Assembly: GCF_022965805.1 (NCBI RefSeq)
Contig: NC_133115.1
Location: 31,735,321 to 31,799,320, forward strand
Direction of reading: 5' to 3'
DNA length: 64,000 nucleotides
Origin: Primulina eburnea
Lineage: Eukaryota > Streptophyta > Magnoliopsida > Lamiales > Gesneriaceae
This document shows positions 25,045 to 36,636 of this stretch, in pieces. Numbering within the stretch: position 1 is the first letter of the stretch; the number at the start of each line of letters is the position of its first letter. A program made the translations under genes and the position numbers. Under the pieces are notes generated by a model. It worked only from the letters and a program-made list of their open reading frames with translations. It did no database searches and had not been told where the DNA came from.

Positions 25045-27522
25045 ATATGGCAGGTACTACCCCAAACAACATAAACTCTGAATGGATCATTGATACAGGG
25101 GCTAACGAGCACATGATTGGTAATTGCTCTCTGTTAAAAACCAATTGCTCTCTGTTAAAAGGCTCCAAACCTATGGTAGATTCCACTAGGACAGTGAGAC
25201 TACCAGACGGTAATAGAGCTACCGTTAATAAAGTCGGATCAGCATCTTTGACAAGCTCCATTGAACTTGAGCATGTGCTATACATACCACAATTTCAATT
25301 CAACCTTCTCTCGGTCTCGAAGCTCACAAAGAGTCATGATTGCTTTGTTACATTTTATCCTCATTTTTGCACATTTCAGGACCTCAGGACTGGGAGAGTA
25401 ATGGGGATTGGTAAAGAAAGGCATGGACTCTATCACTTCACCTCAGAAATGGTGCCACAGTTAACTTCAAAGGATAGTTTTACTTTTCTTCATTCTGTGT
25501 CTAAATTTGATGGTACTTATTCATGTTCTGCTGCTGAATCTAATAAACATATCAGTGTTGATACTTGGCATAAGAGATTAGGACATATGTCTATATCTAG
25601 AATGCAAATGTTACCTTTTATACAAATAAATGACATGTTATCTCATTGCTCTGTGTGCCCCGTTTCCAAGCAAAGTAGACTAGAATTTCCAAAAGCTAGC
25701 TCTTTTAGATCCTCATCTGCATTTCAATTAGTTCATATGGACATATGGGGTCCATTTCACACATCTACCTACAATGGTGAAAAATATTTCCTTACCATTG
25801 TTGATGACTTCACAAGAGGCACGTGGGTCTACCTCATGCAATCAAAAATGGATGTGCTTCGACTTATTAAGTCATTCTTTGCTATGGTGGACAATCAATT
25901 TTCAAAGAAAATTCGAGCTGTGAGAACAGATAATGCAACTGACTTCTTCAAGAGTGAATGTCAGCTTTTCTTTTCCTCTTTGGGGGTGATACACAATAGC
26001 TCATGCCCATATACACCACAGCAAAATGGAATGGTGGAAAGAAAGCATAGACATATCCTGGATGTGGCACGAGCACTTCGTTTTCAGTCATTCTTACCAC
26101 TCAAATACTGGGGAGATTGTGTCTTGACAGATGTGTATCTAATCAATAGAGCTCCCACACCATTGCTGAAAAATAAATCTCCTTTTGAGCTGTTGTTTCA
26201 GAAGGCTCCTTCATTGACTAATTTGAGAGTCTTTGGATGCTTATGTTATGCTTCAGCTTTGCCAATAAACCACAAGTTCTCACCTCGTGCTGTGCCGTGT
26301 GTCTTGATTGGATACTCCAGTGTGCAGAAGGGGTACAAGCTTCTTAATCTTCAGTCACAAAAGACAATAATTTCCAGGGACGTGGTATTTCATGAGCACA
26401 TATTTCCCTTTGCTGTTGATGATCGACCATGTCTCATCTTCAATCCATCACCTAGGGAGGATTCCTCATTCATTGATGATGAAACACCAGCAGCTGTTCT
26501 ACCTTTGCATGAACCTTCAACTTCTAGCCCCGTGTCTTCTGATGTCCCATTGAGAAGATCAACAAGAACGAAGGTCCCTCCAGTTTGGGCAAATGATTAC
26601 TCTTGTTCAATAGCCCACAACCGTGATCTTGACAATTGCCTTTATCCCATGACCAACTACCTAACATATGCTAATTTTTCCAAATCACATCAGAGCTTTC
26701 TAACAACAATGTCTTCAGTGAAAGAACCTCATTTTTATCATGAGGCAGTGGCTGATGCTCGATGGCGTGATGCCATGAATGATGAGCTTCTTGCCCTGAA
26801 AAGGAACCATACGTGGGACATTGTGGATCTCCCACCACAAGTCAAACCAATTGGGTGTAGATGGGTGTACAAAGTCAAACTCAAATCCGATGGCAGTGTT
26901 GAGAGGTTCAAGGCACGTTTGGTGGCTAAGGGATATACGCAACAACCAGGTATTGATTTTCATGACACATTTTCTCCTACTGCGAAAATCGTAACGATTC
27001 GATGTCTCCTAAATGTGGCGGTTAGTCATAATTGGCCTCTTTTTCAAATGGATGTTACTAATGCATTTCTTCAAGGAGACTTGGATGAGGAGATATACAT
27101 GGACCTCCCACAAGGTTACAAAGTTCAAAAGAAAAGTCAAGTTTGCAAACTACGAAAGTCATTGTATGGTTTAAAACAGGCTTCTCGCCAATGGAACACG
27201 AAATTCTCGAGTATCATGATTGAGGGAGGTTATGGTCAATCCCAACATGATCATTCTCTGTTCTTTAAACATGAGGGTGAGTCAATCACTTTGCTTGTGG
27301 TATATGTCGACGACATTGTCATTACCGGGAACAATGCAACAGCTATCACAAATCTAAAAATGTTTCTCCATTCCAAATTACAGCTTAAGGATCTTGGTCA
27401 TCTCAAATACTTCCTAGGAATTGAAGTGGTTCGTTCAAAAAAGGGTATCTATCTTAATCAACGAAAGTATGCGTTAGAACTTATAGCTGACACAGGTGTG
27501 GCAGGAGCGAGACCATTTGATA
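24703..27522 (+). mobile_element. Copia retrotransposon copy B, truncated at both ends
   Basis: It starts inside gag and contains protease, integrase and most of reverse transcriptase. It stops in the RT-RNase H linker at about 27522, where unrelated AT-rich DNA begins. LTRs, primer-binding site and RNase H are missing. The two coding parts are listed separately. It is nearly identical to copy A over the shared region, so both are young or have been kept alike. Confidence 0.93.
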
Positions 27523-27581
27523 ATTTTTCGGCTTATTTTTTTAGGTATCTTTTCTATGCCAAAAGAAATGCTGATGTCTAA
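25011..27581 (+). CDS. Copia pol open frame (protease, integrase, reverse transcriptase)
   Basis: 856 codons without a stop, the last ~20 of them host DNA read through the truncation. Protease has the DTGA active site at 25092-25103. A 21-bp tandem duplication (25122-25160) lies just after it. Integrase has the HX4H...CX2C zinc motif (HKRLGH, CSVC), then WGPF, DDFTR, RTDNATDFF and QQNGMVERKH with DD and E catalytic residues. Reverse transcriptase has WVYKVKLKSDGSVERFKARL, MDVTNAFL and YVDD (27303-27314). It ends after GARPFD, so RNase H is lost. This is a transposon remnant, not a host gene. Confidence 0.92.
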   Translation: MQSQHSSTPAVNMAGTTPNNINSEWIIDTGANEHMIGNCSLLKTNCSLLKGSKPMVDSTRTVRLPDGNRATVNKVGSASLTSSIELEHVLYIPQFQFNLLSVSKLTKSHDCFVTFYPHFCTFQDLRTGRVMGIGKERHGLYHFTSEMVPQLTSKDSFTFLHSVSKFDGTYSCSAAESNKHISVDTWHKRLGHMSISRMQMLPFIQINDMLSHCSVCPVSKQSRLEFPKASSFRSSSAFQLVHMDIWGPFHTSTYNGEKYFLTIVDDFTRGTWVYLMQSKMDVLRLIKSFFAMVDNQFSKKIRAVRTDNATDFFKSECQLFFSSLGVIHNSSCPYTPQQNGMVERKHRHILDVARALRFQSFLPLKYWGDCVLTDVYLINRAPTPLLKNKSPFELLFQKAPSLTNLRVFGCLCYASALPINHKFSPRAVPCVLIGYSSVQKGYKLLNLQSQKTIISRDVVFHEHIFPFAVDDRPCLIFNPSPREDSSFIDDETPAAVLPLHEPSTSSPVSSDVPLRRSTRTKVPPVWANDYSCSIAHNRDLDNCLYPMTNYLTYANFSKSHQSFLTTMSSVKEPHFYHEAVADARWRDAMNDELLALKRNHTWDIVDLPPQVKPIGCRWVYKVKLKSDGSVERFKARLVAKGYTQQPGIDFHDTFSPTAKIVTIRCLLNVAVSHNWPLFQMDVTNAFLQGDLDEEIYMDLPQGYKVQKKSQVCKLRKSLYGLKQASRQWNTKFSSIMIEGGYGQSQHDHSLFFKHEGESITLLVVYVDDIVITGNNATAITNLKMFLHSKLQLKDLGHLKYFLGIEVVRSKKGIYLNQRKYALELIADTGVAGARPFDNFSAYFFRYLFYAKRNADV

Positions 27582-28002
27582 TGAGATATTGATAATGTTA
27601 TTATGAAATAGTTTAAAAAATGACACAAATGAGTCAAAAAGAAGTAAAATCAAGATATTCCCACAAATATTTCTTATTATATTGTTACCATCATTAAATT
27701 TGAAGTTATATTGGTATATTGAGATAACCAGTTGTGTAATTAATATATACAAATTTAAGAGGAAGAAAATAGTCTAAAATTACTTTTCTAAAAAAATCCA
27801 ATCCGATATGGAGGTCATCTCTAATTTCAATGAATTTAGAAAATTATTAAATATAACATATATATATACTAATTATCGAGACATAAGCAACATATATACA
27901 AAAATAAATAGCGTTATATTTTACAATAACAGTAAGTAGCAAACTACGTGAAAATTTTATCTAATTTGTAAATCCAATTTTATGAAAGAAACAAAAGCTT
28001 CC

Positions 28003-28061
<59 letters not shown>

Positions 28062-28460
28062 GAGAAAATATCATGGTGGTAGCTGGTGACAGCCATAGAT
28101 AATCAGTACTTAAGCCAAGAAATAAATAATGTAGGTGATGTTTTGTCAAAACTTTTTGCCACCTCTATAGAAAATTAGATTCCTTTTTCATTCTTACAAA
28201 CATCAAAGCATGGAGATTCATAAATCACACATAGTGCCTAGACTTGATACAAATGTAGATTTCTTTGTAATAATTTAGAGGGAATCTGCAGTAAAACGCT
28301 TCACTAGGTGCATGGGAAATAAACCTAACACGCATTTATATATGTTACCATACACCTACGCATATATGTAGCTGCAGACTCTATGCACGCCTTCATTTTC
28401 AACCAAAAGCCTGCAGTTGCAATTCCAGCGTACTAAAATATTATTTAGAAAATATCAACT
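27523..28460. other. Intergenic DNA
   Basis: AT-rich, holding a compound (AC)n(TA)n tract at 28003-28062. No gene recognised. Confidence 0.5.
28003..28062. repeat. Compound (AC)n(TA)n microsatellite
   Basis: About 36 bp of AC repeat runs into about 24 bp of TA repeat. Confidence 0.95.
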
Positions 28461-28554
28461 CAAAATGAGCTTGGATATATATATATTTGAAAATGTTAGT
28501 AAGAAAACAAAATGAGCTTGGATATATATATATTTGAAAATGTTAGTAAGAAAA
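28461..28554. repeat. 47-bp tandem duplication
   Basis: The unit starting CAAAATGAGCTTGGATATAT occurs twice in direct succession (28461-28507 and 28508-28554), nearly without change, so the duplication is recent. Confidence 0.9.
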
Positions 28555-28639
28555 AGTGACACGTATCAATTTATATCAGAAAAACGATAAAGATTTAAGA
28601 AACGGTGACGGTCATTGTCTACAACTTTTAACAAAGATG

Positions 28640-28970
28640 CGTACGCCACCTCAACTTTAGAAAATTGAGGCACCCATGCGCCTCTTCTTTTGACTCTCGG
28701 GCTCCCGATAAACTCATCGATTGTATGAGAAACACCTATAAATAGCGGTGATTGAGGTCCCTAAGCACACACACTTTATAAGAATAAAATACACCATTTA
28801 CATAGAGTGATGAGTGCTTCGAAGGTTTCAATCGAATGACAACAGAAAACTTTCAAATTATTCAATGGCCGGAGATAACACTTGATTCGCTTCTGCATAT
28901 TATTTATCACGTTTATAAATGTGTTAAAACATGATTTTTTAGAAAAATTCTGACAATCTTATGTTGAATA
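28640..28970 (+). promoter_or_regulatory. Promoter-like or LTR-like segment
   Basis: CTATAAATAGCGG at about 28736 is a textbook plant TATA box, preceded by GC-richer sequence. No gene follows: the downstream frame at 29012-29236 is not recognisable. The layout fits the promoter part of a solo LTR or a lost gene. I see no LTR ends or target duplication. Confidence 0.3.
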
Positions 28971-30264
<1,294 letters not shown>

Positions 30265-30469
30265 ACTATATATATGTACGCTGTAAAAATGTATATCTGT
30301 GTGTATATCTTGTCTAAAGTCGTATCTTGTACTCTTTCAGGTCTCGATAAACATATTACATTAAATTCAAGATGTTTGCGCGAACATCTTACGACCGACT
30401 TAAGATTAGTAAGATGTCCAAAAATTATAAATTAGAAATGATACGTTGTCCAACTGGAATATTTCATGC

Positions 30470-30805
30470 TACCCCTGCAGGCACTGTAGGGGTGCATCCA
30501 AGTTCTGGCCCATTTTTTTTTTAATTTTCACCCTCCATGAAATGAAATCCTGGCCCTTGATATGGTATGGGGCACCAGCATCGAATCAACCCGTCCAACT
30601 CTAGGTGGACACCAATGGGAACCGTTACGTGGCAGGTGACATGGTTCCCAAATAAAGGGAGAAAAATACGGAAAATTCGACCCTACCCCTGCAGGCACTG
30701 CCTGCAGGGGTAGATCCAAGGGCCAGAAAAAATTCTGGCCCATTTTTTTTTATTTTTTATTTTCCCCCCTCCCCATGAAATGAATTTTGGGCCCTTGATA
30801 GTGCC
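30470..30805. repeat. Two direct copies of a palindrome-bearing repeat
   Basis: About 30470-30570 and 30683-30805 share the order CTACCCCTGCAGGCACTG, then ATCCAAG, TCTGGCCCA, a T-run, CCATGAAATGAA and GGCCCTTGATA. In the second copy, CTACCCCTGCAGGCA and TGCCTGCAGGGGTAG are exact inverted repeats around a single C (30684-30714). In the first the right arm has decayed. It is probably a small foldback element, not assigned to a family. Confidence 0.7.
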
Positions 30806-31054
30806 CCCACACCCAGCGTCTACTTTACCGAAAAATACCACTCAACAACGACAAATTAATGGGTTCATCTAAGGTGGTTGTAGTATTAGTAGACATGAAT
30901 GTGGGTAATTAATTCAATGTTTTCTATGACTTGGAATTCAATTAACGCGGCCACGAGGGAAGATACTTTGTTTTAGAAAAAAAAAAAGAAAACATATATA
31001 CATATATATATCTTTTGGAGACCCCAAGTTTTTATGCTCATAAATATATATTGA

Positions 31055-31808
31055 AAGGAAATATAATTTCAATATTAAATTGATTTTTCTAATATTATCT
31101 TTTTTTACGTGAGGAATTTTTCGTGGAGATTTTTAGTGAAGAGATTTTCATAGGAGAGTTTTTCGTGAAAGTATTTTTCGTGAAGAGTTTTTGTGGAGGT
31201 GATTTACGTGAGGTGATGTTCGTGGGGACTCTTGGATCAATCATACACTCACTTTCGCACTCCGTGGAATTTCAGAGAAGTATTTCTTTAAAGGACGCGC
31301 TGCATTGAAGATTGCTGATATCAAGTGTTGCCGTAATTGTTGTAGACATTTCAGACAACACACGTGCAAGTGTTGGCTGAAGATCGGGTTTTGTTGCTCC
31401 AAACTTTTGGCATTTAGTTTTTGCTTTCTTGTTTAAGTTTTAATTTTGTTGGTTGTTTCAGAAAGCCTTTATTTTCTCAACGTGTTGAGTAAATAGATTT
31501 TTGTGAAAATCACTAGTGATAGGTTTTTTTTGTAAACGGTTACGTTTTCTAATGATTAATTTTTACCCGGAGGCACCACACAAGTATTTATACCGCACAA
31601 GTATTTATACTTGTACAAATTTAATCTTATCCATCTATTTATTTAAGTCAATTTGTGTTACAAAATATAATGTTCCGCTGCATGTTGTCCGAGATATTGT
31701 AACATTTGGCACAACATTTAATTCTGATAAAACACAAATTCACTATATTACATCATATACTGAAAGTCTTATTATTTTTAGCATCTGTCGGACAAAATAA
31801 ATCTTACA
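31055..31808 (+). repeat. Solo LTR, related to the LTR at 35815-36565
   Basis: It shares ordered blocks with the LTR at 35815: GTTGCTCC, CTCAACGTGTTGAG, TTTTTACCC, a CTGCATGTTGTC block, TAATTCTGATAAA and a terminal TTACA. No primer-binding site or coding sequence follows, so it is a solo LTR. The left part contains several TTTTCGTGAAGAG-like units (31110-31215). CACAAGTATTTATAC is tandemly duplicated near 31578-31612. The left end is approximate. Confidence 0.7.
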
Positions 31809-32324
31809 TATATAATGAACTAAAATTGATATTTGATGCTTGAAATTTAAAATTTAAAATTTAAAAAAAAAATAGGAACTTTTTTCAAAAAAAAAATTTA
31901 TATTGACATGTTTTTATTCCTTATCTATTACTTCTGTTTGCTCAATTGATATTTCCAGTACTTGGGTTTAGACAACCCTCGTACTTAACTATATGTGTGT
32001 GTTTAATATCTATGGCTAGTTAAACCACCTATTTCTTTAAGATTTGTGGAGTTTTTTTGCAAAAATATGCTCTGTATATAGATTCCTTAAAAGTTTATAT
32101 GCATCAGAAACTGGAAGAACCACGGTCTTAAAAGAATTTTAATATCTACAATTTCTTTTCTGCAATATGTAGATCTCCTCAATAGAGGAACCATCTGAGT
32201 TTACTTTATTGCATATTTAAATTCCTATATTCGTGGTTTTCCTTTTATAGGGAACCATCGCTGTTTTTAAGTTGCTTTATTGTTAGAATAATTTTTCTGG
32301 TGTTAATTTCTTGTTCCTGTATGG

Positions 32325-32362
<38 letters not shown>

Positions 32363-32500
32363 CATTATGTCATAAATGATTGATTCATACTCGCTTTCTT
32401 TCAATTACATTTACTATATATTGTTGTTGTGACACATACATATGTTTTCCATTCTTATATAAACTACCTACATCATATTTTATCATATTTTATATATAAC
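31809..32500. other. Intergenic DNA with a short (TA)n tract
   Basis: AT-rich. A TA repeat lies at about 32327-32357. Nothing else recognised. Confidence 0.5.
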
Positions 32501-32682
32501 GAGTAGGTCTCTGTTGAGACGATCTCACGAATCTTTATCTATGATACGGATCAACCCTACCGATATTCACAATAGAATAATACTCTTACTATAAAAAGTA
32601 ATATTTTTTTCATGGATGAACCAAATAAGATAGCAGTCTCACAAAATACGACATGTGAGACTGTCTCACATAAGTTTTTGTC
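32501..32682 (+). mobile_element. MITE, ~182-bp GTCTCAC family, copy 6
   Basis: A member of the GAGTAGGTCTC sequence type. The flanks ATATATAAC (32492-32500) and ATACATAAC (32683-32691) match at 8 of 9 positions, a slightly decayed 9-bp target duplication. Confidence 0.82.
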
Positions 32683-32691
32683 ATACATAAC

Positions 32692-33321
32692 CATCATTTG
32701 AGAAAGACGTTTTGTGAATTTGTATTTTTTTTTTTGGAAAATAATTTGATGTTCCTTATAAATTATTTTAAAATATTAGCATTTGAAAAATTTCTAAGAA
32801 AAAAAGTGCCACGAGATTTTAATTACAGGGTTATATGTAGTCACAATTCGTGAATAGATTCAACAGTCTCCCTCGTACATATACTAACTGCACCAAACAC
32901 AGTAACGAAGAGGATAAGCTTCTGTTCACAGACAAAAAAAACCTAATAAAATACATAATATAATTTCCTAATAATAATAATAATACATCCTATCGATGTC
33001 TTATTCAATAGAATTCAGCTGTGCGTACCAAGGAAAAAAGCTTGTCCATCCTCATAAATTTATGAGACTTCTAAATCCCATGCACTCGTTTTTATTTATA
33101 CACAAGATTAATATAGAGTAGATGTAGATCATTATATATATAGCAAAAATAAAAATAAAAAATCATCGCTATAGTGTTATTTGTCGACAAAGATGAATTG
33201 AATGATTCCATAATGTCTATTTTGTCATATTACGAAAGTGCACGTCTAGGATCGATTAACCAAATTAATGTACCAAGTGCCATAATTCAGTACAATTCAT
33301 ACACAATATGGACATATTGTG
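32692..33321. other. Intergenic DNA
   Basis: AT-rich. An (AAT)n run lies near 32971-32985. No gene. Confidence 0.5.
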
Positions 33322-34042
33322 TAAGGATGTAAATTATCCAAACCAAGTCGAACAGTATTAGGCTTGAGCTTGGCTCGTTTAAGATTAATCCAAGCTCAAG
33401 CTCGAGCTTGATTCGAGCTTTATCATCTGGCTTGAGTTTGGCTCGTTTAAGATTGATAGAGCTCGAGCTTTTTATTCGAGCTTTTATCATCATGCTAGAA
33501 TTCGACTTGTCTTGAAATTACTAAGCTTGTGAAAAGCTCGAACTCGACTCTTTAAAAGCTCGTTTACATTTTAATCAATCCGGGCTCGAGCTTGGTTTAT
33601 TAATAGCTCGTTTATTATATTTAACAAGCGTGACTTGAGCTCGGCTCGTTTTCGAGCTCGTAAAATATACAATTGAGCTCGAATTTGAGCTTGATTCGAG
33701 CTTGTTAAAATTAAATATATTTATGAACTAATTTTATATTAGACATACAAGTTTAAATTTTATTAGTACTAATATTTTTATTTGTCAACTCAACAAATGA
33801 GTCAAGCTCGAGTTTACGAGCCACCTAAACGAGCCGAGTTCGAGCTCGCGAGCCTATTAACGAACATGTTTCCGAGCTCACGAGCCGCATACGCTTAGGC
33901 TTGAGCTTGGTTTGATTAAGTTGTCGACCTCAAAATCGAGCTTGAGCTTGGTTTGATATGATTAACAAACGAACTCAAACAAACTTTTTATCGAGCCGAG
34001 CTCCGAATAGCTCGCGAACGGTTTGGTTTGTTTACATCCCTA
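33322..34042 (+). mobile_element. hAT-type MITE rich in GAGCTCG, copy 1
   Basis: About 721 bp, with ends TAAGGATGTAAA and TTTACATCCCTA and many GAGCTCGA or CGAGCTT units. It is an inverted-orientation homologue of the element at 60625-61342, collinear over the whole length. There is no coding capacity. The flanks do not show a clear 8-bp duplication, so this copy is older or has lost it. Confidence 0.8.
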
Positions 34043-34339
34043 TGTATTTGTATAGTTGGTTTTTTATGAGTAATTATTGTTGAAGTTAAATTAAAGTTAA
34101 ATTAATATTTAGATCACGAACAATTTGTATGGAAAAATATTTATCATTATTTTGTTGTAATTCGTAAAATGTGTTACTTTATACAAAAAAAAATTATGGC
34201 ATAATTATAAAAATAGTATAATTTGTTTAGATTGTGTGTAAATTAGTAATTTCTCTCTGGGATTATATTATTGTTATTGAAATATGTTTAATGAGATAAA
34301 GTTAATATATAAAACTAATTTTTGGTGTCGTGGTATGTT

Positions 34340-34500
34340 TTAATAATTATATATATTAATAAAGTGTTAAAACTTTAATAAAAGTCACATGTAGCTTAGC
34401 GGATAGATATTAATAAATTGTTAAACTTTAATAAAATTCGCATGTAACTTAGCGAATAGAACATTTGTTTCATAAGCATCAAGTTTGTAATTCAATTTCT
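34340..34500 (+). repeat. tRNA-like (SINE-type) segment with internal tandem copy
   Basis: TGTAGCTTAGCGGATAGA fits a polymerase III A-box (TRGCNNAGYNGG). It occurs a second time about 54 bp on as TGTAACTTAGCGAATAGA. After the second copy come TTTGTTTCATAAGCATCAAG, similar to an anticodon arm with CAT, and AGTTTGTAATTC, a weak B-box. The preceding AATAAA(G/T)TGTTAA stretch is duplicated too. It is too decayed to be a working tRNA gene; a tRNA-derived SINE remnant is the simplest reading. Confidence 0.4.
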
Positions 34501-34665
34501 ACTTTGGTTTTTTTTCTGTTTTTTTTCTTTTTATTTTTTAAAGTCATATATTAAAATTACAGTTTAATCTCTCATTGTTTCTTTAACTACATTTTGATCA
34601 TCATTTATATATAAATCAAATGAATTATAAAAAAATATTGTACAAGTGCGTCGATGCACTAGCAT

Positions 34666-35375
34666 TAGGGGTGGGCGTCGGTCGGTTCGATCCGATTTTT
34701 CTCTATAATGGTTCGGTTTTTCGGTTTTCGACCTGTTTGAATATATCTGGTCCAAAACCAAACCATTGTATTACAGTTCGGTCCGATTTTTTGTAATACG
34801 GTTCGGTTATATGTCGGTTATATACGGTTATATAATATTTTGTTAAGAAATAAAATTGTACATCACTTTATGGTTGATGGATGCAACACATATAAAAGAA
34901 ACAATGATAGTAGATGAGTAGAACATATATGATTACAATACACTTATGACTTAACAATCTAAGCTTCAATAACAATTTGAAATACAATTTCAAACAATAG
35001 CTCTTCAATAAAAAGATACACAATTATTAAATTCCAATTCTCAGACTTCAAAATGCGCATAGATTTTGTATCACAAATCTCAAAACATTTAACAATACGA
35101 GCTTCAATAACAATTTGAGCTTCCAATTGTCAATATTAGACTTGTCACATGACTAAGGCTCATTTATTAGCTCATTATACAAAAGATACTATAGTTAAAT
35201 ATAATATGGTCGGTTCGGTTATTTTGATTTTCTGAGGATCAAAACTGTAAACCGAATCAAAAAACCAAATTTCTTTAATTTTGAAACCGTAACCGGCCGA
35301 AAAACCGAACCATATAAACAGAATTTTTCAGTCCGGTCGGTTATTTTGATTTTAACCAAACTATGCTCACCCCTA
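34666..35375 (+). mobile_element. hAT-type MITE, GGTTCGG-rich
   Basis: 710 bp with inverted ends TAGGGGTGGGC and GCTCACCCCTA. It is flanked by ACTAGCAT (34658-34665) and ACTAGTAT (35376-35383), an 8-bp target duplication with one change. The ends carry repeated GGTTCGG or CGGTCGG motifs. No transposase remains. The termini and 8-bp duplication fit the hAT superfamily. Confidence 0.82.
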
Positions 35376-35383
35376 ACTAGTAT

Positions 35384-35814
35384 ATACATATATATACACA
35401 TATATATACATATATAGAGAATTGGGTAATTAATGAAACCCTCGTGACACCACTAACCTACTTGTCATGACACCGCAATGGATTTATATTTAATGAACTA
35501 GAATTGGACCACAAAAACCATGTGTATACAGTCAAGGGTCTACGCTCGGTTTTTTTTTTTTTTTTTTTAATGCAATTGTCCAGTCGACAGACACTGGCAT
35601 AAAAAAATTAAATTCACGAGTTAATTGGGTTCTTTTTTTTTTTTTGGAAACGTATATTACTGTTTTTATTAGTGCATCGTAAACTTTCATTTGCACAAAT
35701 AATTTTTAGACATTCAATCAATTTTCAGAGAGTTATTTTGAGTGATTCTAAATACTAAAACAATTTAACAAAACGTGCTTAGTTTGAGTAATAGAATTTC
35801 ATGAACAGAAGTGA
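35384..35814. other. Intergenic DNA
   Basis: AT-rich with two long T runs (near 35551-35568 and 35632-35645). No gene. Confidence 0.5.
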
Positions 35815-36565
35815 AGAAAAATATAATTTTCGTATTAAATTTATTTTTCAAGATTAATTTTTTCTTATTGATATTATTTTGAATATTTAAATATTGTTTT
35901 ATCTTTCTAAGTAATGTGAGAATTATGTGGTTTTTGTTATATGGTATCTTTGTTTAAAAATAGTTTATTTTTAACAAAACTCTTACTTTCTATATTGTGT
36001 AGACTTCTTTGTTGATAAACCCTAGGGCTATAAATAATAGGATTAATCTCATGCAAATTTGCACGCCATAAACTTTAAAGAAAATAATCTACAAGGTTGA
36101 TGCTGATCAAAGAGTGCTGAATCCACTTGTTGTCGTGATTGTTGGAGACATCTGAAGACAACAATTGTGAAGAAGTTGACTGAAGATTTGTTTTTGTTGC
36201 TCCAGTTTTGGCATCGTGTTTTGCTTCCTTATATATTGTTTTAATGTGGTTCTTTGTTTTAGTAAACATTTGATTTTCTCAACGTGTTGAGAAAATCGGT
36301 TTTTGATTAAAATTACTAGTGATAGTTTTTATGTAAACTCGTTGGTTTTCTGGCGATTATTTTTACCCTGAGGGGTATGCAAAATTTATTTTGTTCCATC
36401 ATATTTACTTAAAGTCAATTTTTGTTACAAACTCATATATTCTGCTGCATGTTGTCTGAAATGTTATAACATTTAACGTAACACTTAATTCTGATAAACA
36501 CAAATTTACGGTCACATACGATCTTACTTGTTTGCTGTTAAAAAAAATACATCTCATGCCTTACA
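35815..36565 (+). repeat. 5' LTR of a Copia-like element
   Basis: It ends in TTACA two bases before a primer-binding site. CTATAAATAATAGG at about 36028 is its TATA box. It shares many ordered blocks with the solo LTR at 31055-31808. The left border is estimated from where the similarity begins. Confidence 0.7.
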
Positions 36566-36567
36566 AG

Positions 36568-36579
36568 TGGTATCAGAGC
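36568..36579 (+). other. Primer-binding site complementary to initiator tRNA-Met
   Basis: TGGTATCAGAGC, the standard plant LTR-retrotransposon primer-binding site, two bases after the LTR end. Confidence 0.9.
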
Positions 36580-36636
36580 CTACTCTTAATATACTAAGTG
36601 TTGATCTGAATATTTTGTTTAACAAATTTGCTTATT

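Larger units (their letters stand above)
23074..27522. repeat. 1.6-kb inverted repeat formed by the two Copia copies
   Basis: The left arm 23074-24709 (1,636 bp) and the right arm 25888-27522 (1,635 bp) are reverse complements. They differ by one inserted base and scattered substitutions; I count about ten amino-acid differences over ~540 residues. The spacer is about 1.18 kb. Both arms end abruptly: the left arm meets gag sequence of copy B, and the right arm meets unrelated host DNA. Confidence 0.93.
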
